Shown piece after piece: positions 1 to 7,374 of a stretch of 52,589 nt of DNA. Position numbers and translations under genes: made by a program. This stretch comes from Streptomyces sp. NRRL S-31 (GTDB taxonomy: Bacteria; Actinomycetota; Actinomycetes; Streptomycetales; Streptomycetaceae), in the NCBI RefSeq assembly GCF_000718775.1, contig NZ_JOCB01000050.1, positions 1 through 52,589 of the forward strand, in the 5' to 3' direction. How positions within the stretch are numbered: the first letter of the stretch is position 1; every line of letters starts with the position of its first letter. The notes beneath the pieces are model-generated. The model was not told where the DNA came from. It ran no database searches and saw only the letters and a list, made by a program, of their open reading frames with translations.

Positions 1-155
1 CCCCGGCGCCGGGACCGGCGGCGCGGGCCGTCCGGCACCGGCGGCCGCGCCGCCTCGGGGCCCTCGGCCGCCTCCGCCGGTTCCGCCGGTTCCGGTGTGC
101 CCGGGGCCGCGGGCGGGTCCGGCTCTCCCGGGGCGTCGGTGTTCTCGGTCGTCAC
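1..155 (-). CDS. Hypothetical Pro/Glu-rich protein, N-terminal part only
   Basis: Only the first ~51 codons lie in the window; the gene runs off the left edge. The GTG start (153-155) overlaps the TGA stop of the upstream gene in a GTGA quartet, which suggests translational coupling and a shared operon. The visible sequence begins MTTENTDAPGEP, is rich in Pro, Ala and Glu, and ends in an Arg-rich stretch (RRRSRRR). This resembles the disordered cytoplasmic N-terminus that precedes a transmembrane helix in many Streptomyces membrane proteins. No domain is visible, so no function can be assigned. The ORF is real with moderate confidence because of the coupled start and the codon bias. Confidence 0.5.
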   Translation of the reverse strand, partial: MTTENTDAPGEPDPPAAPGTPEPAEPAEAAEGPEAARPPVPDGPRRRSRRR

Positions 156-913
156 AGCCGCTCCATCTGCCGCTTCGCCAGGTCCAGGATGTCCTTCTTC
201 GGGACCGGCTCGGTGTCGTAGATCCAGATCTGCATGGCCAGGTCCCCGCGCCAGGCGTGCGCCTCCGCCCGGTACACGCTCGCGCCGGAGCCGGTGCGGG
301 GCGTGCGGTGCGCGTACGCCATGCCGTCGCCGGTGCCGGGGATCGCCCAGCTGTCGGCGTCGTTGTCCAACGCGGCCCAGTAGTAGCCGGACTCGGCCAC
401 GTCCTTGGCGCCGAGGACTTCCTGCTGCCGGTACTGGAGCAGCCGTATCTCGACCGTGCGGTCGCCGTCCTCGCGCCAGTCGACGACGGCGGCCCGGCGG
501 AACTCGTCGCCGAGCTGTGCGCCGTAGCCGCCCGCCGGGTCGTTGTACGACTCCGCCAGCTGGGTGAGGTTCAGCCAGCCGTCCCGGCCCTGCCGGTACA
601 CCGCCTCGCGCGCGCCCTCCGGCTTCTTCAGCAGGAGTCTGCGCAGGTCGCCGTCGACCTTGACCCTGCGGTCCCGGGCGGCGGACAGGGGTTTCGGTGC
701 CGGACCGGCGGCCTCGGCGAGCCGCGGCTGCGACAGCGGGGGCAGCGCGGTGGGCTCGCGGCCGACCTGGACGAGGTAGCCGGCGCAGGTGCCGGCGATC
801 AGACCGAGCACGGCGGCACCGGTGAGCAGCGCGGGCAGCCGGCGCCGCCGCCGTCCCGGGCGCGGCTCCGGCCGCCCGGCGCCCCCCGGCTCCGGCTCGG
901 GTCTCTCAGGCAC
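152..913 (-). CDS. Putative single-pass membrane protein of unknown function
   Basis: A 253-residue protein if the GTG at 911-913 is used. I chose it because GGAGGGG lies 8 bases upstream; a second in-frame GTG at 929-931 is possible. The order is a Pro/Arg-rich cytoplasmic N-terminus (about 1-25), one hydrophobic helix (about 27-48, LPALLTGAAVLGLIAG), then a soluble extracytoplasmic domain with a Leu/Lys/Arg patch (LRRLLLKKP) and a Trp/Tyr-rich C-terminal half (AESGYYWAALDND). I recognise no enzyme motif. It is followed by a coupled gene (GTGA) that leaves the window, and it diverges from the DsrE-like gene at 1022. The likely location is the cell envelope; the function is unknown. Confidence 0.7.
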   Translation of the reverse strand: MPERPEPEPGGAGRPEPRPGRRRRRLPALLTGAAVLGLIAGTCAGYLVQVGREPTALPPLSQPRLAEAAGPAPKPLSAARDRRVKVDGDLRRLLLKKPEGAREAVYRQGRDGWLNLTQLAESYNDPAGGYGAQLGDEFRRAAVVDWREDGDRTVEIRLLQYRQQEVLGAKDVAESGYYWAALDNDADSWAIPGTGDGMAYAHRTPRTGSGASVYRAEAHAWRGDLAMQIWIYDTEPVPKKDILDLAKRQMERL

Positions 914-1021
914 GTCCAAGTCCCCTCCCACACACAGGAAGCGCGGCTTCCTCTTCCGCGCTCGCACAGGAGACTCATGGCATGCGCATGGAGTTGCGGG
1001 CAAGCGGATTACGATTCGGTC

Positions 1022-1384
1022 ATGGCGAAGAAGCTGGTGATCAAGGTGACGGCCGGGGCGGACGCCCCCGAGCGCTGTTCGCAGGCGTTCACGGTCGCCG
1101 CGGTGGCCGTGGCCAGCGGGGTCGAGGTCTCGCTGTGGCTGACCGGGGAGTCCTCCTGGTTCGCGCTGCCGGGGCGGGCCGCGGAGTTCGAGCTGCCGCA
1201 CGCCGCGCCGCTGCCGGACCTGATCGAGTCGGTGCTCGCCGCCGGGCGGATCACGCTGTGCACGCAGTGCGCCGCCCGCCGGGAGATCACGGAGGCGGAC
1301 GTCCTGGAGGGCGTGCGGATCGCCGGCGCGCAGGTCTTCGTGCAGGAGGCCCTGGCGGACGGGGCGCAGGCGCTCGTCTACTGA
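1022..1384 (+). CDS. DsrE-family small protein
   Basis: A 120-residue protein beginning MAKKLVIKVTAGADAPERC. The fold pattern (a beta strand, a short loop, then AFTVAAVAVASGVEVSLWLTG) matches the DsrE/DsrF family of small sulfur-relay or peroxiredoxin-like proteins. A CxxC-like pair, LCTQCAARR, sits about two thirds along and is a candidate reactive or metal-binding site. There is no Shine-Dalgarno. A TACGAT hexamer at 1010-1015 lies 6 bases before the ATG, so transcription may start at the ATG and give a leaderless message. It diverges from the membrane protein at 152-913. The precise substrate is unknown; family membership is likely, catalysis is not shown. Confidence 0.8.
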   Translation: MAKKLVIKVTAGADAPERCSQAFTVAAVAVASGVEVSLWLTGESSWFALPGRAAEFELPHAAPLPDLIESVLAAGRITLCTQCAARREITEADVLEGVRIAGAQVFVQEALADGAQALVY

Positions 1385-1403
1385 GGCGTCCGCCGGGCCG
1401 CGG

Positions 1404-1667
1404 TCACGGACGCGGGCGCTTCTTGCCGTCCAGTTCGTCCCACCACTCGTCCGACTGCGGGTCGCCGGAGGGGTCGTCCCACCAGCGGTCCTCCGGCCCC
1501 CGCCGGTTGGCGATCATCGCGGCGACCGGCGGGATGACCATGGCCACGACGCACATGCCCACGGCCGCGGGCACGGACCAGATGCGCACGACCCCCCACG
1601 CCAGGACGAAGAGGCCGACGCAGACCCCCATCATGGCGAAGTAGACGTGCCGCCGCCGGGCGTACAT
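1404..1667 (-). CDS. DUF3099 family small membrane protein
   Basis: An 87-residue protein that starts MYARRRHVYFAMMG. Two hydrophobic helices (about 8-28 and 33-50, the second VGMCVVAMVIPPVAAMIANRR) are followed by a short acidic, Trp-rich tail (RWWDDPSGDP, EWWDEL) in the cytoplasm. The N-terminal ARRRxVYF and the central NRRGP segments are what I know from actinobacterial DUF3099 proteins. The function is unknown; it is probably an inner-membrane accessory protein. It is convergent with the DsrE-like gene (19 bp gap) and divergent from the DUF2993 gene. Confidence 0.8.
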   Translation of the reverse strand: MYARRRHVYFAMMGVCVGLFVLAWGVVRIWSVPAAVGMCVVAMVIPPVAAMIANRRGPEDRWWDDPSGDPQSDEWWDELDGKKRPRP

Positions 1668-1797
1668 AGCTCCAGGGTAGGGCCGCCCGCGCCGGTCACA
1701 ACCGGTCCACGGTTTCACCGGGCGGGGCCGGGCGGGGTTACCGTGGCGTATCCGTACCGGACCCACGAACACCGTCACCGACCGGGGGAACCACCGC

Positions 1798-2535
1798 ATG
1801 CGAGGCCTGCGCATACTGCTGATCGTCGTCGTGATCCTGGGGGCGCTGTTCGTCGTCGTCGACCGTGTCGCCGTGCGCTTCGCGGAGGGCGAGGCGGCGG
1901 ACAGGCTGAAGACCTCCGAGAACCTGGCCTCGACCCCGGACGTGGACATCAAGGGCTTCCCCTTCCTCACCCAGGTCGCGGGCGGCTCCCTGGACGACGT
2001 CGAGGTCGGCATCAAGGAGTACGACGCGGCCACCGGCAAGGCCGGGCAGACCATCCGGGTCGAGGACCTCAAGGCCGACATGAAGGGCGTGGAGTTCTCC
2101 GGCGACTACAGCTCGGCCACCGCGGCCACCGCGACCGGCACCGCGACGGTCTCCTACGCCGAACTGCTGAAGACCGCCAAGTCCGAGCCGACCGAGGTCG
2201 CCCCCGGGGTCACCGCCCGGGTGGTCGGCCTCTCCGACGGCGGCAACGGGAAGATCAAGGTGGCGGTGGAGGGGGCCGTGTCGTCCCTCGGCATCGAGCG
2301 GACGGTGTCCGTGCTCAGCTCGGTGAGCGTGGTGGACGGCCGGGTCGAGGTGCACGCGGACTCCCTGCCCCAGCTGGGTGCCGCCGTGATCGCCGAGGAC
2401 CGCATCCGCGCCATCACCGACTTCCGGCAGGCCATCGACCAGCTGCCCGGCGGGATCGAGCTGGACAAGGTGGAGGCCGCGAAGGACGGCGTCGAGATCA
2501 GCGTGAAGGGTTCGGACGTCCGGCTCGCGGGGTAG
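1798..2535 (+). CDS. DUF2993 (LmeA-like) lipid-binding envelope protein
   Basis: A 245-residue protein with one N-terminal hydrophobic helix (residues about 4-22, LRILLIVVVILGALFVVV) that acts as a signal anchor. The rest is extracytoplasmic and shows the DUF2993 pattern: an early FPFLTQVAGG motif, alternating beta strands, and a repeated 'D(V/I)...G...I' texture up to VEISVKGSDVRL. Mycobacterial members (LmeA) bind phosphoinositides and act in mannan or lipoprotein envelope biology; that role is family knowledge and not shown here. The ATG start follows GGGGGAACC. The gene is closed by the hairpin at 2617-2654. Confidence 0.8.
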   Translation: MRGLRILLIVVVILGALFVVVDRVAVRFAEGEAADRLKTSENLASTPDVDIKGFPFLTQVAGGSLDDVEVGIKEYDAATGKAGQTIRVEDLKADMKGVEFSGDYSSATAATATGTATVSYAELLKTAKSEPTEVAPGVTARVVGLSDGGNGKIKVAVEGAVSSLGIERTVSVLSSVSVVDGRVEVHADSLPQLGAAVIAEDRIRAITDFRQAIDQLPGGIELDKVEAAKDGVEISVKGSDVRLAG

Positions 2536-2616
2536 GGACCGGAACGCCGGCCTGGACACCCGGCGTCTCACCTCGTGAGACGGTCCTGTCCGCCACGCAG
2601 CCGCGCCGACGCGCCC

Positions 2617-2654
2617 GAGCGCCCGGAGGCCCCGAGAAGGGCGTCCGGGCGCTC
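2617..2654 (+). terminator. Hairpin terminator after DUF2993 gene
   Basis: GAGCGCCCGGA (2617-2627) pairs perfectly with TCCGGGCGCTC (2644-2654), an 11-bp stem with a 16-base loop, followed by a T/C-rich TTCTCAT. It lies 82 bases past the DUF2993 stop. Confidence 0.6.
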
Positions 2655-2702
2655 TTCTCATATCACCATTCGGACGATCGCGTCTCGCCATGTGACACAC
2701 CG

Positions 2703-2732
2703 GTGACACACCCGCCCGGACGTCCCTACGAT
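2703..2732 (+). promoter_or_regulatory. Promoter of the leader peptide / sulfurtransferase unit
   Basis: GTGACA (2703-2708) is followed after 18 bases by TACGAT (2727-2732), close to the Streptomyces housekeeping consensus (TTGACA, TAgRRT-like). The ATG of the leader peptide is 7 bases after the -10 box, so the transcript probably begins at that ATG. Confidence 0.6.
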
Positions 2733-2739
2733 CGACCGC

Positions 2740-2847
2740 ATGCGGTATTCGACGAGCGTCCTCCAGCCGCGGGGACAGGCGGATCTCACCAAGCGGCGGG
2801 CAGTGGACCTGTGCCGCGTTGCCGCCATGCTCTGTCGCCCCTTCTGA
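2740..2847 (+). CDS. Putative cysteine-containing regulatory leader peptide
   Basis: A 35-codon ORF, MRYSTSVLQPRGQ...CRPF, that probably sits at the very 5' end of the sulfurtransferase mRNA. Its second half, KRRAVDLCRVAAMLCRPF, matches the actinobacterial 'putative leader peptide' pattern (R-R-x-V-D-L-x-R-V-A-x-x-L-C-R), with two Cys codons near the end. In mycobacteria, comparable leaderless Cys-rich ORFs act as cysteine-responsive attenuators of sulfur genes; that is family knowledge. Here the inference is that ribosome stalling at the Cys codons adjusts expression of the sulfurtransferase, which starts 127 bases downstream. There is no Shine-Dalgarno, and the -10 box at 2727-2732 supports a leaderless start. 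Confidence 0.65.
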   Translation: MRYSTSVLQPRGQADLTKRRAVDLCRVAAMLCRPF

Positions 2848-2974
2848 GCGAACGTCCCCGTACGTCCGCATCCCTCGCCCGTCCTGCTGGAAGGGCACCC
2901 GTGCGCCGCTCGCCCACCGAGCGCGCCCCTCTCTACCCGCACGCCCCACCGCGACTGCCCCGGAGGAGAAGAGC

Positions 2975-3820
2975 ATGAGCCGCAGCGACGTCCTGGTCGA
3001 CGCCGACTGGCTTCAGGAGCACCTGGACGACCCGACCATCGCGATCGTCGAGGTGGACGAGGACACGTCCGCCTACGAGAAGAACCACATCAAGAACGCG
3101 ATCCGCATCGACTGGACCAAGGACCTCCAGGACCCGGTCCGCCGTGACTTCATCGACCAGGAGGGCTTCGAGAAGCTCCTGTCGGAGAAGGGCATCGCCA
3201 ACGACCAGACCGTGATCCTCTACGGCGGCAACAACAACTGGTTCGCCTCGTACGCCTACTGGTACTTCAAGCTCTACGGCCACGACGCCGTCAAGCTCCT
3301 CGACGGCGGCCGCAAGAAGTGGGAGCTGGACGCCCGCGAGCTGGTCGCCGGCGACGAGGTCCCGGAGCGCCCGAAGACCTCGTACAAGGCAAAGCCGCAG
3401 GACACCTCGATCCGCGCCTTCCGCGACGACGTCGTGGCCGCCATCGGCGCGCAGAACCTCGTCGACGTCCGCTCGCCCGACGAGTTCTCCGGCAAGCTGC
3501 TCGCCCCGGCCCACCTGCCGCAGGAGCAGTCGCAGCGCCCGGGCCACGTGCCGACCGCCCGCAACATCCCGTGGTCGAAGAACGCCAACGACGACGGCAC
3601 GTTCAAGTCGGACGAGGAGCTGACGGCCCTCTACGCCGCGGAGGACGTCGACCTGGCCAAGGACACGATCGCCTACTGCCGCATCGGTGAGCGCTCGGCC
3701 CTGACCTGGTTCGTCCTGCACGAGCTGCTCGGCGTGGAGAACGTCAAGAACTACGACGGCTCCTGGACCGAGTACGGCTCCCTCGTCGGCGTGCCGATCG
3801 AGCTCGGCGCCGGCAAGTAA
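2975..3820 (+). CDS. Thiosulfate sulfurtransferase (two-domain rhodanese, CysA/SseA type)
   Basis: A 281-residue cytoplasmic enzyme expected to transfer the sulfane sulfur of thiosulfate to an acceptor such as cyanide or a thiol. There are two rhodanese domains: an inactive N-terminal one (about 1-130, with KNHIKNAIRIDW and the LLDGGRKKW motif) and a catalytic C-terminal one (about 145-275) with NLVDVRSPDEF. The active loop is CRIGERS, with persulfide Cys at residue 235. The length is normal for the family. The ATG at 2975 follows a strong GGAGGAG. It lies behind a Cys leader peptide and is followed 46 bases later by a DUF1416 gene, the usual actinobacterial pair. Confidence 0.93.
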   Translation: MSRSDVLVDADWLQEHLDDPTIAIVEVDEDTSAYEKNHIKNAIRIDWTKDLQDPVRRDFIDQEGFEKLLSEKGIANDQTVILYGGNNNWFASYAYWYFKLYGHDAVKLLDGGRKKWELDARELVAGDEVPERPKTSYKAKPQDTSIRAFRDDVVAAIGAQNLVDVRSPDEFSGKLLAPAHLPQEQSQRPGHVPTARNIPWSKNANDDGTFKSDEELTALYAAEDVDLAKDTIAYCRIGERSALTWFVLHELLGVENVKNYDGSWTEYGSLVGVPIELGAGK

Positions 3821-3866
3821 CCCATCCCGACCGACCCACCCGGTCAGACCCCTCTGGAGAAGCAGT

Positions 3867-4154
3867 ATGTGCGGTGCGAAGGCCGGCGGCCCGGACGCCT
3901 CGACGATCAAGCCCGGTGAGACCACGATCCAGGGCCAGGTGACCCGTGACGGCGAGCCGGTGACGGGGTACGTCCGTCTCCTGGACTCCACCGGCGAGTT
4001 CACCGCGGAGGTGCCCACCTCCGCGACCGGCCAGTTCCGCTTCTACGCGGCCGAGGGCACGTGGACCGTGCGCGCCCTGGTGCCGGGGGCGACCGCCGAC
4101 CGTACGGTCGTCGCGCGGCAGGGCGGGCTCGCGGAGGTCGCCATCGCGGTCTGA
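3867..4154 (+). CDS. DUF1416 family protein
   Basis: A 95-residue protein starting MCGAKAGGPDAS. It is a compact beta-rich domain with the pattern TTIQGQVTRDGEPVTGYVRLLD and GQFRFYAAEGTWTVRAL, similar to carboxypeptidase-regulatory-like beta sandwiches. DUF1416 genes almost always sit directly after a sulfurtransferase of this type in Actinobacteria, so a shared role in sulfur transfer is likely but not defined. The conserved Cys2 near the N-terminus may matter. TGGAGA before the ATG is a good ribosome site. The unit ends at the hairpin 4182-4229. Confidence 0.85.
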   Translation: MCGAKAGGPDASTIKPGETTIQGQVTRDGEPVTGYVRLLDSTGEFTAEVPTSATGQFRFYAAEGTWTVRALVPGATADRTVVARQGGLAEVAIAV

Positions 4155-4181
4155 CCGGGCCGGCAGGGCTCGTGTGACGGA

Positions 4182-4229
4182 GGAGGGCCGCATCCCCCGG
4201 GTTGGACACCGGCGGGGATGCGGCCCTCC
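4182..4229 (+). terminator. Strong hairpin terminator ending the sulfurtransferase unit
   Basis: GGAGGGCCGCATCCCC (4182-4197) pairs perfectly with its complement at 4214-4229: a 16-bp stem with a 16-base loop, 28 bases after the DUF1416 stop. It also marks the left edge of the bes-like island. Confidence 0.75.
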
Positions 4230-4260
4230 GGCGTGTTCCGGGGTCGTCATGAAAAATCGG

Positions 4261-4354
4261 GAAATTGAATATGAAATGACGGGTGAATTCCGGCCACCAC
4301 CGGAACGGGCTATTCCACTACCATTTCCGGAGCGCCGCCCCTAATCTCCCCTCT
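4261..4354 (+). promoter_or_regulatory. AT-rich upstream region of besA with palindrome and -10-like box
   Basis: The stretch 4250-4280 (gaaaaatcgg, gaaattgaat, atgaaatgac) is much richer in A+T than the surrounding chromosome. TTCCGG-CCACCA-CCGGAA (4288-4305) is a perfect inverted repeat and a candidate operator. TAATCT (4342-4347) lies 7 bases before the besA ATG, and I see no Shine-Dalgarno at normal spacing, so besA may be leaderless. No convincing -35 box is visible. Confidence 0.35.
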
Positions 4355-5746
4355 ATGGCAGATTCCGGTTACACGCAGATCCTGATCTACGCGCTCAACT
4401 ACGCCGATCGCATGCTGGAAGAGGTGCCGTATCTGCGTTACTCCGCCGAGCGGAGCCTGGGTTATCTGTGGCGTCTGCGCGACCCGGAGGAAAGAGCCGT
4501 CGTCGTGACCTCGGAACCCGTCGATCCCTACACCCTCGAATATCATTTCCGGGATGTCTTCGGATTCGACGACCGAATGACCGCGAGCGCCCGCGACCGC
4601 CTCGCCCTGCTCACCCCCGCCTCCCACCGGTCCCGCCCGCTGGACGACCTGGTCCTCGCCGACGACGCCCTGGTGGCCGCGCTGCGGGACGCCGCCCGCG
4701 AGACACCGCGGGCCGGGATCGTGCACTTCATGGCCTCCGAATCGCTGGACGAGCTGGCCCGCAGGGTCGGCGCGGACCTGGACGAGGGACACGCCTCCCT
4801 GGTGGCCCGCTGGGGCAGCAAGGCCGGCAGCAAGGAGATCCTGCTGCGCGCGGGCGTCCCCGTGCCCGGGGGCGGCGCCGAGGCGCTGCGCACCGAGGAG
4901 GAGGTGGCGGCCGCGATCGGGCGGCTGGCCTCCGCACCACACCGGCCGCGGCACGTGCTGGTGAAGCTCAGCGCCAGCACCTGGGCGGCCTCGATCGGCA
5001 ACGTGCTGATCGACTGCGAGAAGTTCGCCGCCACCGCGGACCTGCTCGGCTCGGCCGAGGTCATCCGGATGTCCGACGACGACTTCTACCGGGAACTGGC
5101 CGACGAGGGCGTCATCGTGGAGGAGTTCCTGGAGGACGTCACCTCCTCCCCCAGCGGCCAGGGGCGGATCGCGGCGGACGGCACGGTCAGCGTGGTCTCC
5201 TGCCACGACCAGGTGCTCTCCGGCGGCCAGTACTGGGGCTGCCGGTACCCGGCGGAGGAGCGGCGGCGCCCCGCCCTCACGGACGCGGTGGCCCGTACGG
5301 GGGCGGTGCTCGCCTCGCTGGGCCACCGGGGCAGCTTCGGGGTCGACTTCGTGATCGCCGGGGACCGCGAGCCGCTCGCCGTGGAGATCAATCTGCGCAA
5401 GGTCGGCCCCAGCCACGTGCTGCGCTACGCCGAGGCCCTCGTCGGCCGGGAGGTCGGGGACGACGGGGTGCTGCGCCGGCCCGACGGGCAGGCCATGTGC
5501 TACGTGCACGGCCGGATCCTCGACCCCGGCGCGCTCGGCAGTCTCGACCCGCGGACCGCCGTCGAGCGGCTGCGCGCCCAGGGCCTGCTCTACCGCCGGG
5601 ACCGGGGCGAGGGCGTCGCGCTGCACGTACTGGGCGCCCTGAAGACCTGCGGCTTCGTGGAACTCACCGCGCTGGCGCCCGATTTCGCGGACGCGGAGCG
5701 GTACGCGCGGGCGGCCGAGGAGGCGCTGCGGTCCGCCGCCGGCTGA
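4355..5746 (+). CDS. besA: ATP-grasp amino-acid ligase, BesA-like
   Basis: A 463-residue cytoplasmic protein. After an N-terminal pre-ATP-grasp domain (about 1-150), a segment GSKAGSKEILLRAGVPVPGG matches the nucleotide-binding lid of ATP-grasp ligases. Further on are GVIVEEFLED and the metal-binding end FGVDFVI...AVEINLRKVGPSH, with the E-x-N dyad. In Streptomyces cattleya the ATP-grasp enzyme BesA joins glutamate to propargylglycine through the gamma-carboxyl. I assign the same role here from the neighbours (BesB, BesC, BesD), not from the ligase sequence alone. The ATG at 4355 fits the family N-terminus; an in-frame GTG at 4283 would add 24 unlikely residues. The gene is convergent with besB across a shared terminator. 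Confidence 0.72.
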   Translation: MADSGYTQILIYALNYADRMLEEVPYLRYSAERSLGYLWRLRDPEERAVVVTSEPVDPYTLEYHFRDVFGFDDRMTASARDRLALLTPASHRSRPLDDLVLADDALVAALRDAARETPRAGIVHFMASESLDELARRVGADLDEGHASLVARWGSKAGSKEILLRAGVPVPGGGAEALRTEEEVAAAIGRLASAPHRPRHVLVKLSASTWAASIGNVLIDCEKFAATADLLGSAEVIRMSDDDFYRELADEGVIVEEFLEDVTSSPSGQGRIAADGTVSVVSCHDQVLSGGQYWGCRYPAEERRRPALTDAVARTGAVLASLGHRGSFGVDFVIAGDREPLAVEINLRKVGPSHVLRYAEALVGREVGDDGVLRRPDGQAMCYVHGRILDPGALGSLDPRTAVERLRAQGLLYRRDRGEGVALHVLGALKTCGFVELTALAPDFADAERYARAAEEALRSAAG

Positions 5747-5767
5747 GGACGCGGCCCGCAGCCGGCC

Positions 5768-5811
5768 GGTGAGCGGGCGGGTCCCGGACCGTCGGGACCC
5801 GCCCGCTCACC
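5768..5811. terminator. Bidirectional terminator between besA and besB
   Basis: GGTGAGCGGGCGGGTCCC (5768-5785) pairs perfectly with 5794-5811: an 18-bp stem with an 8-base loop, lying 12 bases before the besB stop and 22 bases after the besA stop. It can stop transcription from both sides. Confidence 0.75.
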
Positions 5812-5823
5812 GTGCCGCGTCGT

Positions 5824-7374
5824 TCACCCGGGGCGCAGGGCCCGTTCGAATGCCTCCACCACCAGCTCCGGCGGCTCGGTGCCGACGGAGACGCGCAGCA
5901 TGTCGCGGTGGAGCCCCCGGGCGCGCAGGGCGGCGCGTCCCCGCTCCGTCCTGAGCAGGTCGTAGTGGGCGATGAACACCTGCGGGGAGGCCATCGTGAA
6001 CTCCGCCCCGAAACTGGGCCCCTTGGCGACCGCGAGCCGGTCGTACACCTGTTCAAGGGGGACCTTGAGGTCCACCATGAGCAGGCCGCCAGGACCGCCG
6101 GTGGGGCGGGCGACCTTGCGGTAGTTGGCGGCGGAGCGGGCGTCGAGCGGCCAGCCGGTGTCCCGGACGACGCCGGGGTGGCGCTTCAGGCAGCGGGCGA
6201 GGGCGAGGGCGCCCGCGTTCACCCGCTCCATCCGCTCCGCGTAGCCGCGGACACGGGCCGCCACCCGGGCCGTGTCCCGGCGGTAGGGCTCGTCGCCGTG
6301 GCGCGGCAGCACGGTCATGAGGTCCGCGGCGAGCGGCAAACCGGGGGCGACCACCACCGCCCCCATCAGGACGTCGGCCGATCCGGTGGCGAACTTGGTG
6401 AGGCTCTCGCAGACCACGTCGGCGTACGGGACCACGTCGACGTTGTGCGGGGTGGCGATCGTCGCGTCGATCACCAGGGCGCAGCCGGCCCGGTCCGCGA
6501 TCTCCCGCAGCGCCGGGACGTCGGGGACGCGCAGGCCCGGATTGCTCGGGATCTCCGCGACGATGCCGGCCAGGTCACCGGCGTGCGCGGCGACGGCCCG
6601 GGCGACCTCCGCCAGGTCGTAGGGGTCCGGGACGGTCGTGTGCCCCGCGCCGACGATCCCCTTCTCGAACAGGTGCATGGTGTCGAAGAAGATCCAGCCG
6701 AGCTGGAGCCAGTGGCTCCGGCCGTTCGCCCGCTGAATCTCCGAGACCGCCTCGACGGCCGCCGTCACGGCGTTCATGCCGCTGTTGCGCAGCGTCACGT
6801 ACGCCGGGCCGGGGACGCCGTAGGCGTCGGCGAGGACCGTCCGGACGGTCTCGGCGGGCGAGTCGTCCACCGTCTCCTCGGACTGCCGGGCGTCGATCAG
6901 GCCCGCGTCCCACAGGACGTCCTCCGCCTGGCGCGAGGACAGGTGGCCGCCGGTGTGCTGCACATGGGCGCGCGCCCGCGCGGCCTCGGGCCCCCCGGCG
7001 GGCAGCCGGACCCCGGACAGGCCGTGCCCGCCGAGCACCAGGTCGCGCACCGCCTGAGGGGGCAGGCCCGCGTAGGCGGCGGCGGCCCGGGCGGACCGCG
7101 CCGAACGGGTCAGCACCAGCCCCTCCCCCGGCCCCGCGTCCTCCCGCGCGGCGAGTTCCGCCACCCGGGTCACGTACGGGTGCGTCCGGAAGCGCGGGTA
7201 CCCCCAGGAGATGCGGCTCAGGGTGGCCGCGTCGCCCGACTCGTAGCCGACGACCGAGGCCACGTCGGGGATGGACACGGACACCGAGTGGAGCGAGCCG
7301 GGGACGGGCCGGCCGGCGGCGATGTGCCGCAGGCCGTCGGCCGACCCGGTCCGGCCGGAGGCCGCAGGGCTCAT
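5824..7374 (-). CDS. besB: PLP-dependent gamma-elimination enzyme, BesB-like
   Basis: A 516-residue PLP enzyme of the Cys/Met-metabolism (cystathionine gamma-synthase-like) fold class. Visible features: VIDATIATP with the PLP-nitrogen Asp (D303), and ESLTKFATGSADVLMG with the Schiff-base Lys (K327), the usual S-x-T-K-x-x-x-G-x-x-D pattern. An extra ~150-residue N-terminal region precedes the normal domain, making it longer than ordinary gamma-synthases (about 400). In the bes pathway BesB turns 4-chloro-allylglycine into propargylglycine by eliminating chloride and forming the terminal alkyne. The ATG overlaps the besC stop (ATGA), so the two are coupled. Without its neighbours I would call it only a gamma-family PLP enzyme. 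Confidence 0.78.
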   Translation of the reverse strand: MSPAASGRTGSADGLRHIAAGRPVPGSLHSVSVSIPDVASVVGYESGDAATLSRISWGYPRFRTHPYVTRVAELAAREDAGPGEGLVLTRSARSARAAAAYAGLPPQAVRDLVLGGHGLSGVRLPAGGPEAARARAHVQHTGGHLSSRQAEDVLWDAGLIDARQSEETVDDSPAETVRTVLADAYGVPGPAYVTLRNSGMNAVTAAVEAVSEIQRANGRSHWLQLGWIFFDTMHLFEKGIVGAGHTTVPDPYDLAEVARAVAAHAGDLAGIVAEIPSNPGLRVPDVPALREIADRAGCALVIDATIATPHNVDVVPYADVVCESLTKFATGSADVLMGAVVVAPGLPLAADLMTVLPRHGDEPYRRDTARVAARVRGYAERMERVNAGALALARCLKRHPGVVRDTGWPLDARSAANYRKVARPTGGPGGLLMVDLKVPLEQVYDRLAVAKGPSFGAEFTMASPQVFIAHYDLLRTERGRAALRARGLHRDMLRVSVGTEPPELVVEAFERALRPG

